This document shows positions 35,657 through 43,938 of a stretch of DNA of 64,000 nt, piece by piece. The notes beneath the pieces were generated by a model. That model ran no database searches, was not told the origin of the DNA, and saw only the letters and a program-made list of their open reading frames with translations. A program made the translations under genes and the position numbers. The stretch spans positions 62,001 through 126,000 of the forward strand of contig CAJTLG010000002.1 in the NCBI GenBank assembly GCA_910577395.1. Direction: 5' to 3'. This stretch comes from an uncultured Vampirovibrio sp. (GTDB lineage Bacteria; Cyanobacteriota; Vampirovibrionia; Gastranaerophilales; Gastranaerophilaceae). Position 1 is the stretch's first letter, and every line of letters starts with the position of its first letter.

Positions 35657-36403
35657 ATGGGATACTGTAGTTATTGCAAACAGAATAAAGTTTTAATCAA
35701 AGCACATGTCTTGCCACGTAGATTTTATATAAAAGATTCTAGTGGAGTTTATCGAGGTATACACAAAGACGGAACTTACAAAAACTGGCAATGTGGTTTT
35801 TACGATAAAGAGATTTTGTGCAGTGATTGCGACAATATTCTCGGACAATATGACAATGAAGCATATAAGCTATTATTAAATATTGATACTAAAAAGCAAA
35901 AAACAGAGCGGAATGGCGTTAAGGCATATCATTATAAAAAAGAAGAATTTGATTATGATAAAATAAGAAAATTCTTTATTGCTTTAATATGGAGAGCTTC
36001 GGTTTCTAAGGGTGGTTTTAATGGCGTTGTTAATTTAGGAAGATATGAGGATATTGCATTAGAAATATTAAAAGGAAATATAGAAAATGATAATCTATTT
36101 AAGGTTATTGTTTTAACAGAAGATAAGCCAAACGATTTTACCAATGTGCATTACATAATGAAAACAAGAATAGAAACACAAATTACTTACGCTGTATATT
36201 TTGCTCAATTTGTAGCTTATATCATACCTAATTATAAAAAACTCAACTCTCATGCTTTTAAAATATTTAATGAATTAACAATAAGTGCATCAGACTTTAT
36301 AATAGCAGAGTCTTCAATTCTTGCAGATGCAAAAAGAAACTTTTTAATGAAAACATTTTCCAAAGGCATAAAAGCCTCTAGAAAAAATAATCACCCCATA
36401 TAG
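35657..36403 (+). CDS. HNH-like treble-clef protein, element cargo (248 aa)
   Basis: The N terminus has CSYCKQNKVLIKAHVLPRRF and, 40 residues later, LCSDCDNILGQYDNEA. This is the C-x2-C...AH...C-x2-C-N pattern of HNH-type zinc nucleases. The remaining 180 residues match no domain I know. Its position beside the attachment site is where such elements carry defence or other cargo genes. Nuclease activity and a defence role are inference. Confidence 0.6.
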   Translation: MGYCSYCKQNKVLIKAHVLPRRFYIKDSSGVYRGIHKDGTYKNWQCGFYDKEILCSDCDNILGQYDNEAYKLLLNIDTKKQKTERNGVKAYHYKKEEFDYDKIRKFFIALIWRASVSKGGFNGVVNLGRYEDIALEILKGNIENDNLFKVIVLTEDKPNDFTNVHYIMKTRIETQITYAVYFAQFVAYIIPNYKKLNSHAFKIFNELTISASDFIIAESSILADAKRNFLMKTFSKGIKASRKNNHPI

Positions 36404-36562
36404 CCCCTCTCACAATTTAAAAATAGTTTCGTGTAGCCGGACGTAAGATTTCGGTTGTAGAATTTTTCTCAGGTGTAAAAACCCTGCCAAAATTTTTTAA
36501 AATGAAACCATTCTCGGGCGAATGATGAAATGCTTTAGGGTGGCGAGGTATAAAATAACAGA

Positions 36563-36910
36563 TTATTTAAACAATGCTAGATAAACCACATGAGATTTTA
36601 ATTTTTTCAGTAATTCTATAATTTCTAAATCTTTTTCTTTCAATATAGTTGAATTTGCGGGGAACTTTGCAATTAAAAGTATTCTAATTGTCGGAATTGA
36701 AACACCTAACTTTATTAAATCTCTTATCATGGTAAGCCATTCAATATCATTAGGACTGAATAATCTTTTGCCGTCTTTAGAATGTTTTGTTCTATATGGT
36801 TTAATTAAACCTTCTTCTTCATAAGTTCTCAGTCTGTCGCTTGTAATACCCAAAAGTTTAGCGGCTTGGCTTATTTGATAAAACGGCTCGTTTGGCTGTA
36901 ATTGTTGCAT
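36563..36910 (-). CDS. MerR family regulator, short form
   Basis: 115 aa. The DNA-binding domain is clear: YQISQAAKLLGITSDRLRTY, then EEEGLIKPYRTKHSKDGKRL, with the usual second helix (DIEWLTMIRDLIKLGVSI). The protein ends shortly after a truncated dimer helix with no effector domain. It probably controls the element's own genes and is divergent from the next gene. Confidence 0.85.
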   Translation of the reverse strand: MQQLQPNEPFYQISQAAKLLGITSDRLRTYEEEGLIKPYRTKHSKDGKRLFSPNDIEWLTMIRDLIKLGVSIPTIRILLIAKFPANSTILKEKDLEIIELLKKLKSHVVYLALFK

Positions 36911-36982
36911 ATCCTACCTCGCTTTCAATTATAATTCGGGGCGGAATATGATAAAATTTAGGTATTTTAAATTAAATGATTT

Positions 36983-37009
36983 TATATTTTATTTACAAGA
37001 TAAAATATA
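36983..37009. promoter_or_regulatory. Candidate operator between merR-like gene and 37111
   Basis: A perfect 10-bp inverted repeat TATATTTTAT/ATAAAATATA with a 7-base centre lies in the divergent intergenic region. A direct repeat of TAGGTATT flanks it. Binding by the MerR-like protein is inference. Confidence 0.35.
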
Positions 37010-37110
37010 GGTATTATAATTTATATATTAGTTAATTAGCTTATTATATTTGATTTTACACCATTGAGCTATTTTCTAAAGGAAATGTAAATATTTAAGG
37101 AACACAATAT

Positions 37111-37863
37111 ATGAGTAAAGAAAAATACATATTAATAGCAATAGTCATAATACTTATTGCAACAACCTGTGGAACTATTATCTTAGCCCAGCATTATAAG
37201 GAAAACTTATATTTAGAGGCACAAAAAGCAGTCAAGGAAGAAAACTGGACGGTCGCAATGGGCAAGCTTGAAGAATTGGGAAATTATAAAAATAGTAAAA
37301 CATTAGTCGAAAATGTCGGATATCATTACTATTTAAAACTTGGAGATGAAAAATATACCTCAAAAGAATATGCAACAGCTCTAAATTTTTATAAGAAAGC
37401 TGAACTTGCAAAACCGGATGATGAAGAATTAAATAAAAAGATTGCACATATAAATACCGTCTTAGAAAATATAAAAACAGAAAACAATAAAAGGAAAATT
37501 GAAGCAGAAGAAAAACATCAAAAAGAAGAAAGAGAGAAATATGAAGCTAAAATAAAAGAAAGACAAAAAAAGCTCAAAGAAATTGAACCTGTTATAAAAA
37601 GAACATTTTATAAAATTGATTTTTTAGAAAATAAATCACTAAATGCAAGAATATATGATTTTTATATTAGCCCCGATATTTGGTATGGCTTCAATTATGA
37701 TGTCAAAGAAGATACTTTTAAACTTGCGGTTTTATATGTACAACTAAAAACAAACGAGCAATACGAAGCCAGTGAATATTTGTATTCAACAAAAATAAGA
37801 AATTCTAAAAATAAATCTATTCTTGCAGAGTATACAGCCTTTGGTGGAATAAAAACAAAATAA
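37111..37863 (+). CDS. Membrane-anchored TPR-like protein with coiled coil, element cargo (250 aa)
   Basis: An N-terminal transmembrane helix (ILIAIVIILIATTCGTIILA) is followed by two or three TPR-like repeats (AQKAVKEENWTVAMGKLEEL, KEYATALNFYKKAELAKPDD). Then come a highly charged coiled coil near residues 125-165 and a C-terminal globular part of about 80 residues. No enzymatic motif is seen. Similar single-pass TPR proteins scaffold other proteins. The role in the element is unknown. Confidence 0.6.
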   Translation: MSKEKYILIAIVIILIATTCGTIILAQHYKENLYLEAQKAVKEENWTVAMGKLEELGNYKNSKTLVENVGYHYYLKLGDEKYTSKEYATALNFYKKAELAKPDDEELNKKIAHINTVLENIKTENNKRKIEAEEKHQKEEREKYEAKIKERQKKLKEIEPVIKRTFYKIDFLENKSLNARIYDFYISPDIWYGFNYDVKEDTFKLAVLYVQLKTNEQYEASEYLYSTKIRNSKNKSILAEYTAFGGIKTK

Positions 37864-38349
37864 AACTCTGATAACATCGAACACTTTAATATGATTTTAT
37901 TTTAGACACATTAAAATCTAAATTTTATACAGAGAATTAAGGACTCTTTTATACGGTTACATACAAAAATTGTATGTAAATTGTGAAGTTATGTAAAACT
38001 TTCATTTACATCGAACATATCATCACCACTGATTTGTCGATTTATTTTCACAAAACCTTCGGGTATAAACCCCGTTGAGATTTTTTTCAATGCCTGTTAA
38101 ACTGTGAACACAATTGACCCTTGACAACCAAATAACAGATTTTGAGTATTTCCCTTACTTAAATACTCCCCAGCAGTTTTTGGCTTTATGCCTGGGTTTA
38201 AAACAGAAGCCTTCACCACAGAAAGATTTTAAGTAAAGGAATTTTGCGCTCACTGATATTTGGTTAAATATTCGGATGCATACTTATGCCTTTCTGTAGG
38301 CGTTTTTAGTGATAGTAAATTGCGGAGCGCAAATATAAAGGATAGAAAT
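37864..38349 (+). other. Non-coding control region of the element, hairpin-rich putative origin
   Basis: This 486-base stretch has no convincing gene. It holds GAGTATTT/AAATACTC (38144-38168) next to a TTGACA at 38121. An outer inverted repeat, TTTGCGCTC/GAGCGCAAA (38243-38251 and 38325-38333), encloses smaller hairpins: ATATTT/AAATAT (38256-38271) and GCATA/TATGC (38278-38289). Nested inverted repeats upstream of a HUH Rep-like gene suggest an origin or nick site. Confidence 0.45.
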
Positions 38350-38613
38350 ATGAAAGATAGACTGCCACCCAACAGATTTAGAATGCTGGATACTATGGAG
38401 GACATCCGTCAAAATTGCAGCGGTAGACTTTATGCCAATTTATTTACAGTCAAAGAATTTTCAAAAACTTTTGACATTGGCATAAACACTGTCTACAAAC
38501 TATGCAGACTTGAAGATTTTCCCGTCATACAAATAGGAGGGAAGAAATACATAGTTGCAAACGATTTTAACGAATGGATTATGAGAAATACGGGAAAGGT
38601 AATAACACTATGA
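38350..38613 (+). CDS. Excisionase/AlpA-like small DNA-binding protein (87 aa)
   Basis: ATG 38350 follows AAAGGATAG; an upstream in-frame start at 38260 would run through the hairpin region. LFTVKEFSKTFDIGINTVYK then QIGGKKYIVANDFNEWIMRN is the helix-turn-helix and wing of HTH_17/excisionase proteins. It likely controls excision or nearby promoters. Its stop overlaps the next start (ATGA). Confidence 0.75.
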   Translation: MKDRLPPNRFRMLDTMEDIRQNCSGRLYANLFTVKEFSKTFDIGINTVYKLCRLEDFPVIQIGGKKYIVANDFNEWIMRNTGKVITL

Positions 38614-39023
38614 TAAATGAAAATTATTACCACAGAACACATAAAAATTTCAGCCGCAATTATGACCCGTATTACAAAGGCAAAATTGAACTTCACGATA
38701 ATCCAATGAATTTATTTAGCATTTCAAATACGGATAAAGAGGTGGTTTGGATATTTTCAAAAGATGTTAAGAATAATGACAGAATAGGTTATCACCAGAT
38801 ACTCTATGCACTATCAAGGCTTGTTTGCATATATTCAAACGCAAAATTAAAACAATGGCTCGATAGAGATAAAACCTTTAACAGCCTTATAAAGGAAGAC
38901 AATATAGGACGAAAATATCTAATATATAAGGAATACAAAAAATGGGCACTTAAAAATTCCGGCAAACTAAGACTGACAGAAAGACAAAGAAAGGAGATAG
39001 CAGTATGGATATTAGGTTTATAA
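38610..39023 (+). CDS. Second excisionase-like protein (137 aa)
   Basis: ATG 38610 overlaps the previous stop codon, so it is translationally coupled. The C-terminal IGRKYLIYKEYKKWALKNSG parallels IGGKKYIVANDFNEWIMRNT of the preceding protein, suggesting a diverged, extended paralogue. The N-terminal half is rich in Tyr, His and Asn and matches nothing known. Role inferred: DNA binding with the first protein. Confidence 0.55.
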   Translation: MINENYYHRTHKNFSRNYDPYYKGKIELHDNPMNLFSISNTDKEVVWIFSKDVKNNDRIGYHQILYALSRLVCIYSNAKLKQWLDRDKTFNSLIKEDNIGRKYLIYKEYKKWALKNSGKLRLTERQRKEIAVWILGL

Positions 39024-39574
39024 ATGTAGAACATTCGGTTAAATTTGACAGTATGGAAGACGCAATAAAAGAAGCTAACCGCCTAAAAATGATAATGGAC
39101 AGATTTGCAAAAAGAACAGAATTGCCATTCTCTTGTTTATTTGCAGTAAGTCAATTAAGCTTGCGTTTTGGCGAATATGTTATGTTTCATAATGGCAAAA
39201 AAGGTCGTCCGAAACGAAAAGCTGTTTCAAAACGTGTACTTTTTGCACCACCTGAAACTGTTCAGCCTCACCTTCATATTATAATTGCCTACACCAAACA
39301 AGAAAAAATTATTTCAAACAAACTTGTTGAAAGCATTACAAGAAAATACGGAAAAGGAACTTCCAGGGCATACGATATAACAAATACGAACCCTTTATAT
39401 TATTTTCAATATGTAGTAAGGCAATCCGGAACATTAAGATACGTCAAGGATTTTACAAATATTATTCCGATTGATTTTAAAAAGATGACACGAATTTCAA
39501 CAAAGCAAGAGGATGATATTTATTTTCACGCAAATAACAGAAAAGATGCTATCTTTAGATATCCTGTAGGCTAA
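39005..39574 (+). CDS. HUH-type Rep/relaxase-like protein (189 aa)
   Basis: ATG 39005 follows AAAGGAGA and overlaps the previous gene. QPHLHIIIAY is a good His-hydrophobic-His (HUH) motif near residue 97. NPLYYFQYVVRQ, 50 residues later, resembles the catalytic tyrosine motif of rolling-circle Rep proteins. The length is small but compatible with a minimal HUH nuclease. It could nick the hairpin region upstream to start replication or mobilisation. No helicase domain is attached. Confidence 0.55.
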   Translation: MDIRFINVEHSVKFDSMEDAIKEANRLKMIMDRFAKRTELPFSCLFAVSQLSLRFGEYVMFHNGKKGRPKRKAVSKRVLFAPPETVQPHLHIIIAYTKQEKIISNKLVESITRKYGKGTSRAYDITNTNPLYYFQYVVRQSGTLRYVKDFTNIIPIDFKKMTRISTKQEDDIYFHANNRKDAIFRYPVG

Positions 39575-40111
39575 ATACAGCGATTGTAAAAATACATATG
39601 TAATTTACATATTAATACAATTAGCAAATAGATAGAATAATCCATAGTTATATTTTTAATATGATTATTAAAAATATATAAAATTTGTATTTTGCCAATG
39701 GCTGGTATTAATTAGGTTAAAAGCCAACAAGCGCAAGGATGAAGGCTTAAATTTAGGAGTTTATCAGCACAAATGCCAGCCTTTCAAAATCAAATTAGTT
39801 ATTTGTTGTCATCATTTATATAAACGCATTGAATGATTAATCAGGATAAGAAAAACAGAAAATACATATATTTAGATGTAAAAGATACGGCTTGCAATAT
39901 TCATTCAAAGAATGCATGTATAAAAATCATCAGTTTAACAGAACTTGATTAAGAAATGTCTTTAAATAGGTTATGGTCTAAAACAAAACATCTCAAGCAT
40001 TTGAAATGTATTTGTTTAGGGTGGATTTTTTAATTTTTAAAAAGATGTTTGCAGAAGTCTTTACTTTAAAACATCAATATCCAATAATGCAAAAGTCCAA
40101 AGGAGGTAAAA
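39575..40111 (+). other. Intergenic region with candidate structured RNA
   Basis: No well-supported gene in 537 bases. GGCTGGTATT (39700-39709) can pair with AATGCCAGCC (39772-39781), with an inner AAGCC/GGCTT stem, giving a two-stem RNA of about 80 bases. A 39-codon frame at 39833-39952 lacks a ribosome binding site. The end contains AAAGGAGG for the recombinase start. Confidence 0.35.
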
Positions 40112-40699
40112 ATGGAAGAAGAAAAAGTTAAGGTTCAAAATGTCGCTTATATCAGAGTAAGCACACTGGAACAAAATACGGAAAGCCAATTTAAAATTTT
40201 AGAACAATACAAGATTGACAAGTATTTTGAAGAAAAAATCAGCGGTAAAAATACAGCCCGTCCGAAACTTTTAGAAATGATTGATTATGTTAGAAACGGT
40301 GACACCGTTTATGTTAAAGATTTTTCAAGGCTTGCCCGCAGTACAAAAGATTTATTGTGGATTATAGAAAAATTAGAAGAAAAAGGCGTAAAACTTATTA
40401 GCCACAAGGAAAAGCTTGATACAAGCACGCCAAGCGGTAAATTAATGGTTACAATGCTGGGTGCAATTTATGAATTTGAACGTGCAAACCTTTTAGAAAG
40501 GCAAAAAGACGGTATAGCTGTAGCCAAAAAAGAGGGTAAATACAAGGGCAGAAAGAAAATAACAAAACCTGATAACTGGCAAGAAGTATACAATGAGTGG
40601 ACTACACGCAAAATTACAGCCAAAAAAGCTTGTGAATTGCTGAATTTAAAAACAAATACTTTCTACAATTTCGTAAAACAGGAAAGAGAGGCTGCATAA
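40112..40699 (+). CDS. Small serine recombinase (resolvase/invertase)
   Basis: 195 aa with a strong AAAGGAGG upstream. VAYIRVSTLEQNTESQ carries the catalytic serine. DFSRLARSTKDLL and GKLMVTMLGAIYEFERANL are conserved resolvase segments, and a C-terminal helix-turn-helix (ITAKKACELLNLKTNTFYN) completes the Hin/Tn3-resolvase layout. It may resolve element multimers or invert a segment. It overlaps the integrase gene by one base, so the two recombinases are made together. Confidence 0.92.
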   Translation: MEEEKVKVQNVAYIRVSTLEQNTESQFKILEQYKIDKYFEEKISGKNTARPKLLEMIDYVRNGDTVYVKDFSRLARSTKDLLWIIEKLEEKGVKLISHKEKLDTSTPSGKLMVTMLGAIYEFERANLLERQKDGIAVAKKEGKYKGRKKITKPDNWQEVYNEWTTRKITAKKACELLNLKTNTFYNFVKQEREAA

Positions 40700-41886
40700 T
40701 GGCAAAAAGAAGAAGTAACGGCGAAGGCTGTATATATAAAGAAACAAGAAGCGGTAAATGGATTGGCAAGTTTGAAATTGGTATAAATTCAAAAGGAAAC
40801 AGAATTTTTAGAACCTGCAGAGCGACAACAGAACGTGAAGCAAGAACACTGTTGAAAGATTTAATGTCAAAACATCAAGCAGGTATTGATGTTAGCACAA
40901 AAAGTTTAAAAGTAGGTGAATTTTTCGACAAATGGTTTTATGATTGCGCTATCCACGGGTTGAGGGTTTCAACAAGCCAAAGCTATGAAATGATAATAAG
41001 GCGACACATTAAACCACAAATTGGCGATATTACATTTACAAATTTAACAAGTAAGCACATACAAGATTTTTACAATTTCCTTTATTCGCACGGAAGATTA
41101 GCAGGCAAGGGCGGACTTGCACCAAAAACGGTTGAAAATATTCACCTTGTAATAAGCAGCGCCATACACTATGCCTTAAAAGAAGGGTTAATTATCAGAA
41201 ACCCTTTGTTGAATGTGAAATTAAGGCGCGAAGGCAAAAAAGAGGTTGAAGTATTTACAAGAGATGAACAAGAAAAAATTATTGCAGAGTGCAAAAACCA
41301 TTATTACGGCATGGCTATAAAATTTGATTTTTATACAGGTTTAAGAGCGGGTGAATTATTGGGTTTGACATGGGATTGTGTAAATTTTGATAACAACACG
41401 GTAAGAATCAATAAACAGGTGCAAAGAAATAAAAATTTCAGTTATAAAGCAGATAGTAAAACAATATTAGGATTTGTGTACAATACAAAAACCGATACAT
41501 CAACCCGAACAATTAAAGTATTGCCAAAATTAATGGCTGATTTAACAGAATATAAACAAGTGCAAAACCTTTTAAAAAAGAAACTCGGCAAAGATTATTA
41601 CAAATTTAATCTCGTATTTCCAAGAGAAGATGGATATTTTACAGATGCCGGAACTTTTTTAGATGCTTTCAGCAGAATACAGAAGAAACTTGATATACCT
41701 CACAGAAATGTTCACGCTATGCGACATACCTTTGCAACAAGAGCCTTAGAAAGCGGAATGAAGCCCATTGTTGTATCAAGACTTTTAGGACATGCCAGTA
41801 TTACAATAACTCACGACATCTACGGGCATGTTATCCCTGACTTCGCCGAACAGGAGTTGGAGAAGCTGGAGGAGATATACACATAA
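40699..41886 (+). CDS. int: Tyrosine integrase
   Basis: 395 aa. The N-terminal arm-binding domain is GEGCIYKETRSGKWIGKFEI, followed by a SAM-like core-binding domain and the catalytic domain. Active-site residues are Arg in YTGLRAGELLGLTW, His-x2-Arg in VHAMRHTFATRAL, His in RLLGHASITIT and Tyr in HDIYGHV. It should catalyse integration at the tRNA-fMet 3' half. It is not adjacent to either att site, because cargo genes lie to its right. Confidence 0.95.
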   Translation: MAKRRSNGEGCIYKETRSGKWIGKFEIGINSKGNRIFRTCRATTEREARTLLKDLMSKHQAGIDVSTKSLKVGEFFDKWFYDCAIHGLRVSTSQSYEMIIRRHIKPQIGDITFTNLTSKHIQDFYNFLYSHGRLAGKGGLAPKTVENIHLVISSAIHYALKEGLIIRNPLLNVKLRREGKKEVEVFTRDEQEKIIAECKNHYYGMAIKFDFYTGLRAGELLGLTWDCVNFDNNTVRINKQVQRNKNFSYKADSKTILGFVYNTKTDTSTRTIKVLPKLMADLTEYKQVQNLLKKKLGKDYYKFNLVFPREDGYFTDAGTFLDAFSRIQKKLDIPHRNVHAMRHTFATRALESGMKPIVVSRLLGHASITITHDIYGHVIPDFAEQELEKLEEIYT

Positions 41887-41887
41887 A

Positions 41888-42640
41888 TTATGAAACCTTT
41901 TTGGTTTTCTTTTCTAAATTCCAATTAGGATAATCTATAAGTAGTATTATATCTTGTAGAATAATCCTCAATTCGGATTTAAATTCATTAAAGTCGCTTT
42001 TTTTAGCTATATATCTTCTTGCGTGGGCACTTGTATCTCCCCATTTTTTTACCTTTGAAATATTATTGGTTATATTTCTTCCTGCCGTCCAATGTTTTGA
42101 TTCTATAAATGCAGGAATTAATTCACTTAAAAATACATAATGCCCATCTTTTTTTATTTCGTCAGCTACACCATACCGCTCAAAACATTCAATTATTACA
42201 GCTTCAACAAGCTTTCTCATCATAACAAGACAGGCATCATATAACCCATAATCATAACATTTGCACATTTGTTCTGCAATAGAAACAATATATTGGCGAG
42301 TATTATCAAAAATACTCATTGGAACCAAATTATCGGTTGCAGGAAGCTGTATAACATCATTTAGTTTTAAGGCAATTTCTTCTTTTGCTTTACGAGATAA
42401 TCTATAAGTGCCGTTTTTATTTTTTAAAAATATTGGCGATTTACCTTTTGATTTTGAACTCATATATGAAGCAATATTTGAATATGGTTTTAAAGACAAG
42501 TTATCATAGCAGGATTTCACCAAAACAGGTGTTACTGCGTTTGATTTTTCTTCACAATAATGCACAAAGTATGATATTACAGAGCCAGTTTCTTTATCTT
42601 CTTGTGGTATTTTATGATAAAACAGTTCTAAATCTTCCAC
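41888..42640 (-). CDS. Cargo protein with winged-helix-like module and DUF4145-like domain (250 aa)
   Basis: The N-terminal 90 residues form a module ending in NGTYRLSRKAKEEI, like the two modules of the neighbouring protein. The C-terminal half (GLYDACLVMMRKLVEAVII, later DTSAHARRYIAKKSDF) resembles DUF4145-type helical domains, which occur in restriction and defence proteins. It starts 9 bases after the upstream gene stops, so they form a two-gene operon opposing the integrase. Function unknown; defence cargo is inference. Confidence 0.6.
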   Translation of the reverse strand: MEDLELFYHKIPQEDKETGSVISYFVHYCEEKSNAVTPVLVKSCYDNLSLKPYSNIASYMSSKSKGKSPIFLKNKNGTYRLSRKAKEEIALKLNDVIQLPATDNLVPMSIFDNTRQYIVSIAEQMCKCYDYGLYDACLVMMRKLVEAVIIECFERYGVADEIKKDGHYVFLSELIPAFIESKHWTAGRNITNNISKVKKWGDTSAHARRYIAKKSDFNEFKSELRIILQDIILLIDYPNWNLEKKTKKVS

Positions 42641-42649
42641 TTATTACTC

Positions 42650-43540
42650 CTATGTCAAAAGTTTATTGGCTACATAATCTTCACCCAAATAAGAAAATTC
42701 ATACTCACCAGCTTTTCCGGTTTTAGAATAATAATTTTTCTTTTTAGCATTACCTAGTGCATCTTGTATGCTAAATGTTATGCTAACATTTGCGTTTCTC
42801 AGCAAGGTAAACACAATATCTTTATTAATTATATTTTCTTGTCTATTGCTTTTGTACCAATGGCTTGCAAGTAAAACTTTATCCACAGTATTTAAACTTT
42901 CTTTATTTACGTACAATTGTATAAGCCCTGCTTTGTCTTCACGTGTTAAATTCAATTCAACGTTTTGATAATTTGTAAAATTATTTTTGGCACTTTTATT
43001 TGCTTTATCTTTTTTAACTTCTTTTTCTCTTGGCTTACCAAATATTATTGCATCAGCATCATCTCTGCCTTTTTGCGTTAGTATATACCCATTATCGGCG
43101 GAAGATATTTTCTTGGCTCGTATTAATTTTTTAATATTAGTCTTAAAATTACTGCGTGCTTTTTTCCACAAATTAAACCCTTGATAATTTTCCTTTATGG
43201 CAATTTCGCTAACAACATTTTGCCCAAAAGAAGATAAATAATGAATAAAAACAATAATTCTATCTGACTCGCTCTTAATACTGCCATTATACATTAAATC
43301 GTTTAAGCTAGGATATTCTGAGCTTTCAGTTGATGTTTCTTCCGCATTTATAATTGCATTATTTTCAATATTGCAATTATCTATAGAGCTTGCTTTATCG
43401 TTTTGATTAGTAGACACCTTAGCTAAAATGCCTAAACCAGTCTCTTTTAAGTCGTTTAAAATTTCTTTTACCAGAGTGCCTTCGCCTTCTAATTCGATAG
43501 AAGTTTCACCCAAATTAATTTTTAATTTAAAATCAGCCAT
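42650..43540 (-). CDS. Cargo protein with two winged-helix-like modules (296 aa)
   Basis: Starts at ATG 43540 with AGGAGGAATGA upstream on the minus strand. The first 80 residues hold a beta-rich unit (KINLGETSIELEGEGTLVKE) and a linker. Two modules follow, near residues 90-170 (ending in NGYILTQKGRDDADA) and 215-296 (ending in AGEYEFSYLGEDYVA). Each has the shape 'helices, basic helix, G-Y-x-L-T-x-x-G' of a winged helix. With the downstream gene it forms a two-gene unit at the element's right edge. Confidence 0.6.
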   Translation of the reverse strand: MADFKLKINLGETSIELEGEGTLVKEILNDLKETGLGILAKVSTNQNDKASSIDNCNIENNAIINAEETSTESSEYPSLNDLMYNGSIKSESDRIIVFIHYLSSFGQNVVSEIAIKENYQGFNLWKKARSNFKTNIKKLIRAKKISSADNGYILTQKGRDDADAIIFGKPREKEVKKDKANKSAKNNFTNYQNVELNLTREDKAGLIQLYVNKESLNTVDKVLLASHWYKSNRQENIINKDIVFTLLRNANVSITFSIQDALGNAKKKNYYSKTGKAGEYEFSYLGEDYVANKLLT

Positions 43541-43649
43541 TCATTCCTCCTGCTTCTCGCAATACAGTCTAAATTCCATTATAGAACTATATTTTATTTC
43601 ACATTTTTAAATTTAGATAAAAAATTAACAAAAAATTAATGTTTCAAAT

Positions 43650-43670
43650 AACAACACATTTCACAGCACA
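43650..43670 (+). repeat. Candidate integrase arm-type site, right
   Basis: 19 of 21 bases match 35554-35574 in the same orientation; 115 bases inside attR. Confidence 0.5.
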
Positions 43671-43785
43671 TGAAGTTAAAGAGTTTTAATTAATCTAGTG
43701 AAAGTGAATAAATTCTCATAAAAACTCGTGCCAAATAGTGGTAAATCGTGAAAAATCATTACAGGCAGGAAGACCCGAGGCTATC

Positions 43786-43831
43786 CTCATAACCCGAAGG
43801 TCATAGGTTCAAATCCTGTCTCCGCAACCAA
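43786..43831 (+). repeat. attR: duplicate of the tRNA-fMet 3' half
   Basis: 46 bases identical to 35458-35503, without the 5' half of a tRNA. The base before it differs from the tRNA, so this is the right junction of the element. Confidence 0.92.
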
Positions 43832-43839
43832 GTATAAAA

Positions 43840-43897
43840 GATGCGGTTTATTTATAGTTGTTATGCATTCGTTTGATAAAATAAACCGCATCTTTTT
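43840..43897 (+). terminator. Original chromosomal terminator of tRNA-fMet
   Basis: GATGCGGTTTATTT pairs with AAATAAACCGCATC, followed by TTTTT. It lies 9 bases beyond the CCA copy. Before integration it would have ended tRNA-fMet transcription; now it faces the tolC-like gene from the opposite direction. Confidence 0.8.
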
Positions 43898-43938
43898 ATT
43901 TTGTCTTTTGTTTGCCAACAAGTCCAATCATAAAGAAG

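Noticed and set aside
39833..39952. 39-codon frame in the element's intergenic region
   Set aside because: No ribosome binding site and no homology; kept only as a note in the intergenic entry.
43786..43831. Second tRNA-fMet gene
   Set aside because: Only the 3' half is present; the sequence before it cannot form the 5' acceptor or D arm. It is attR.
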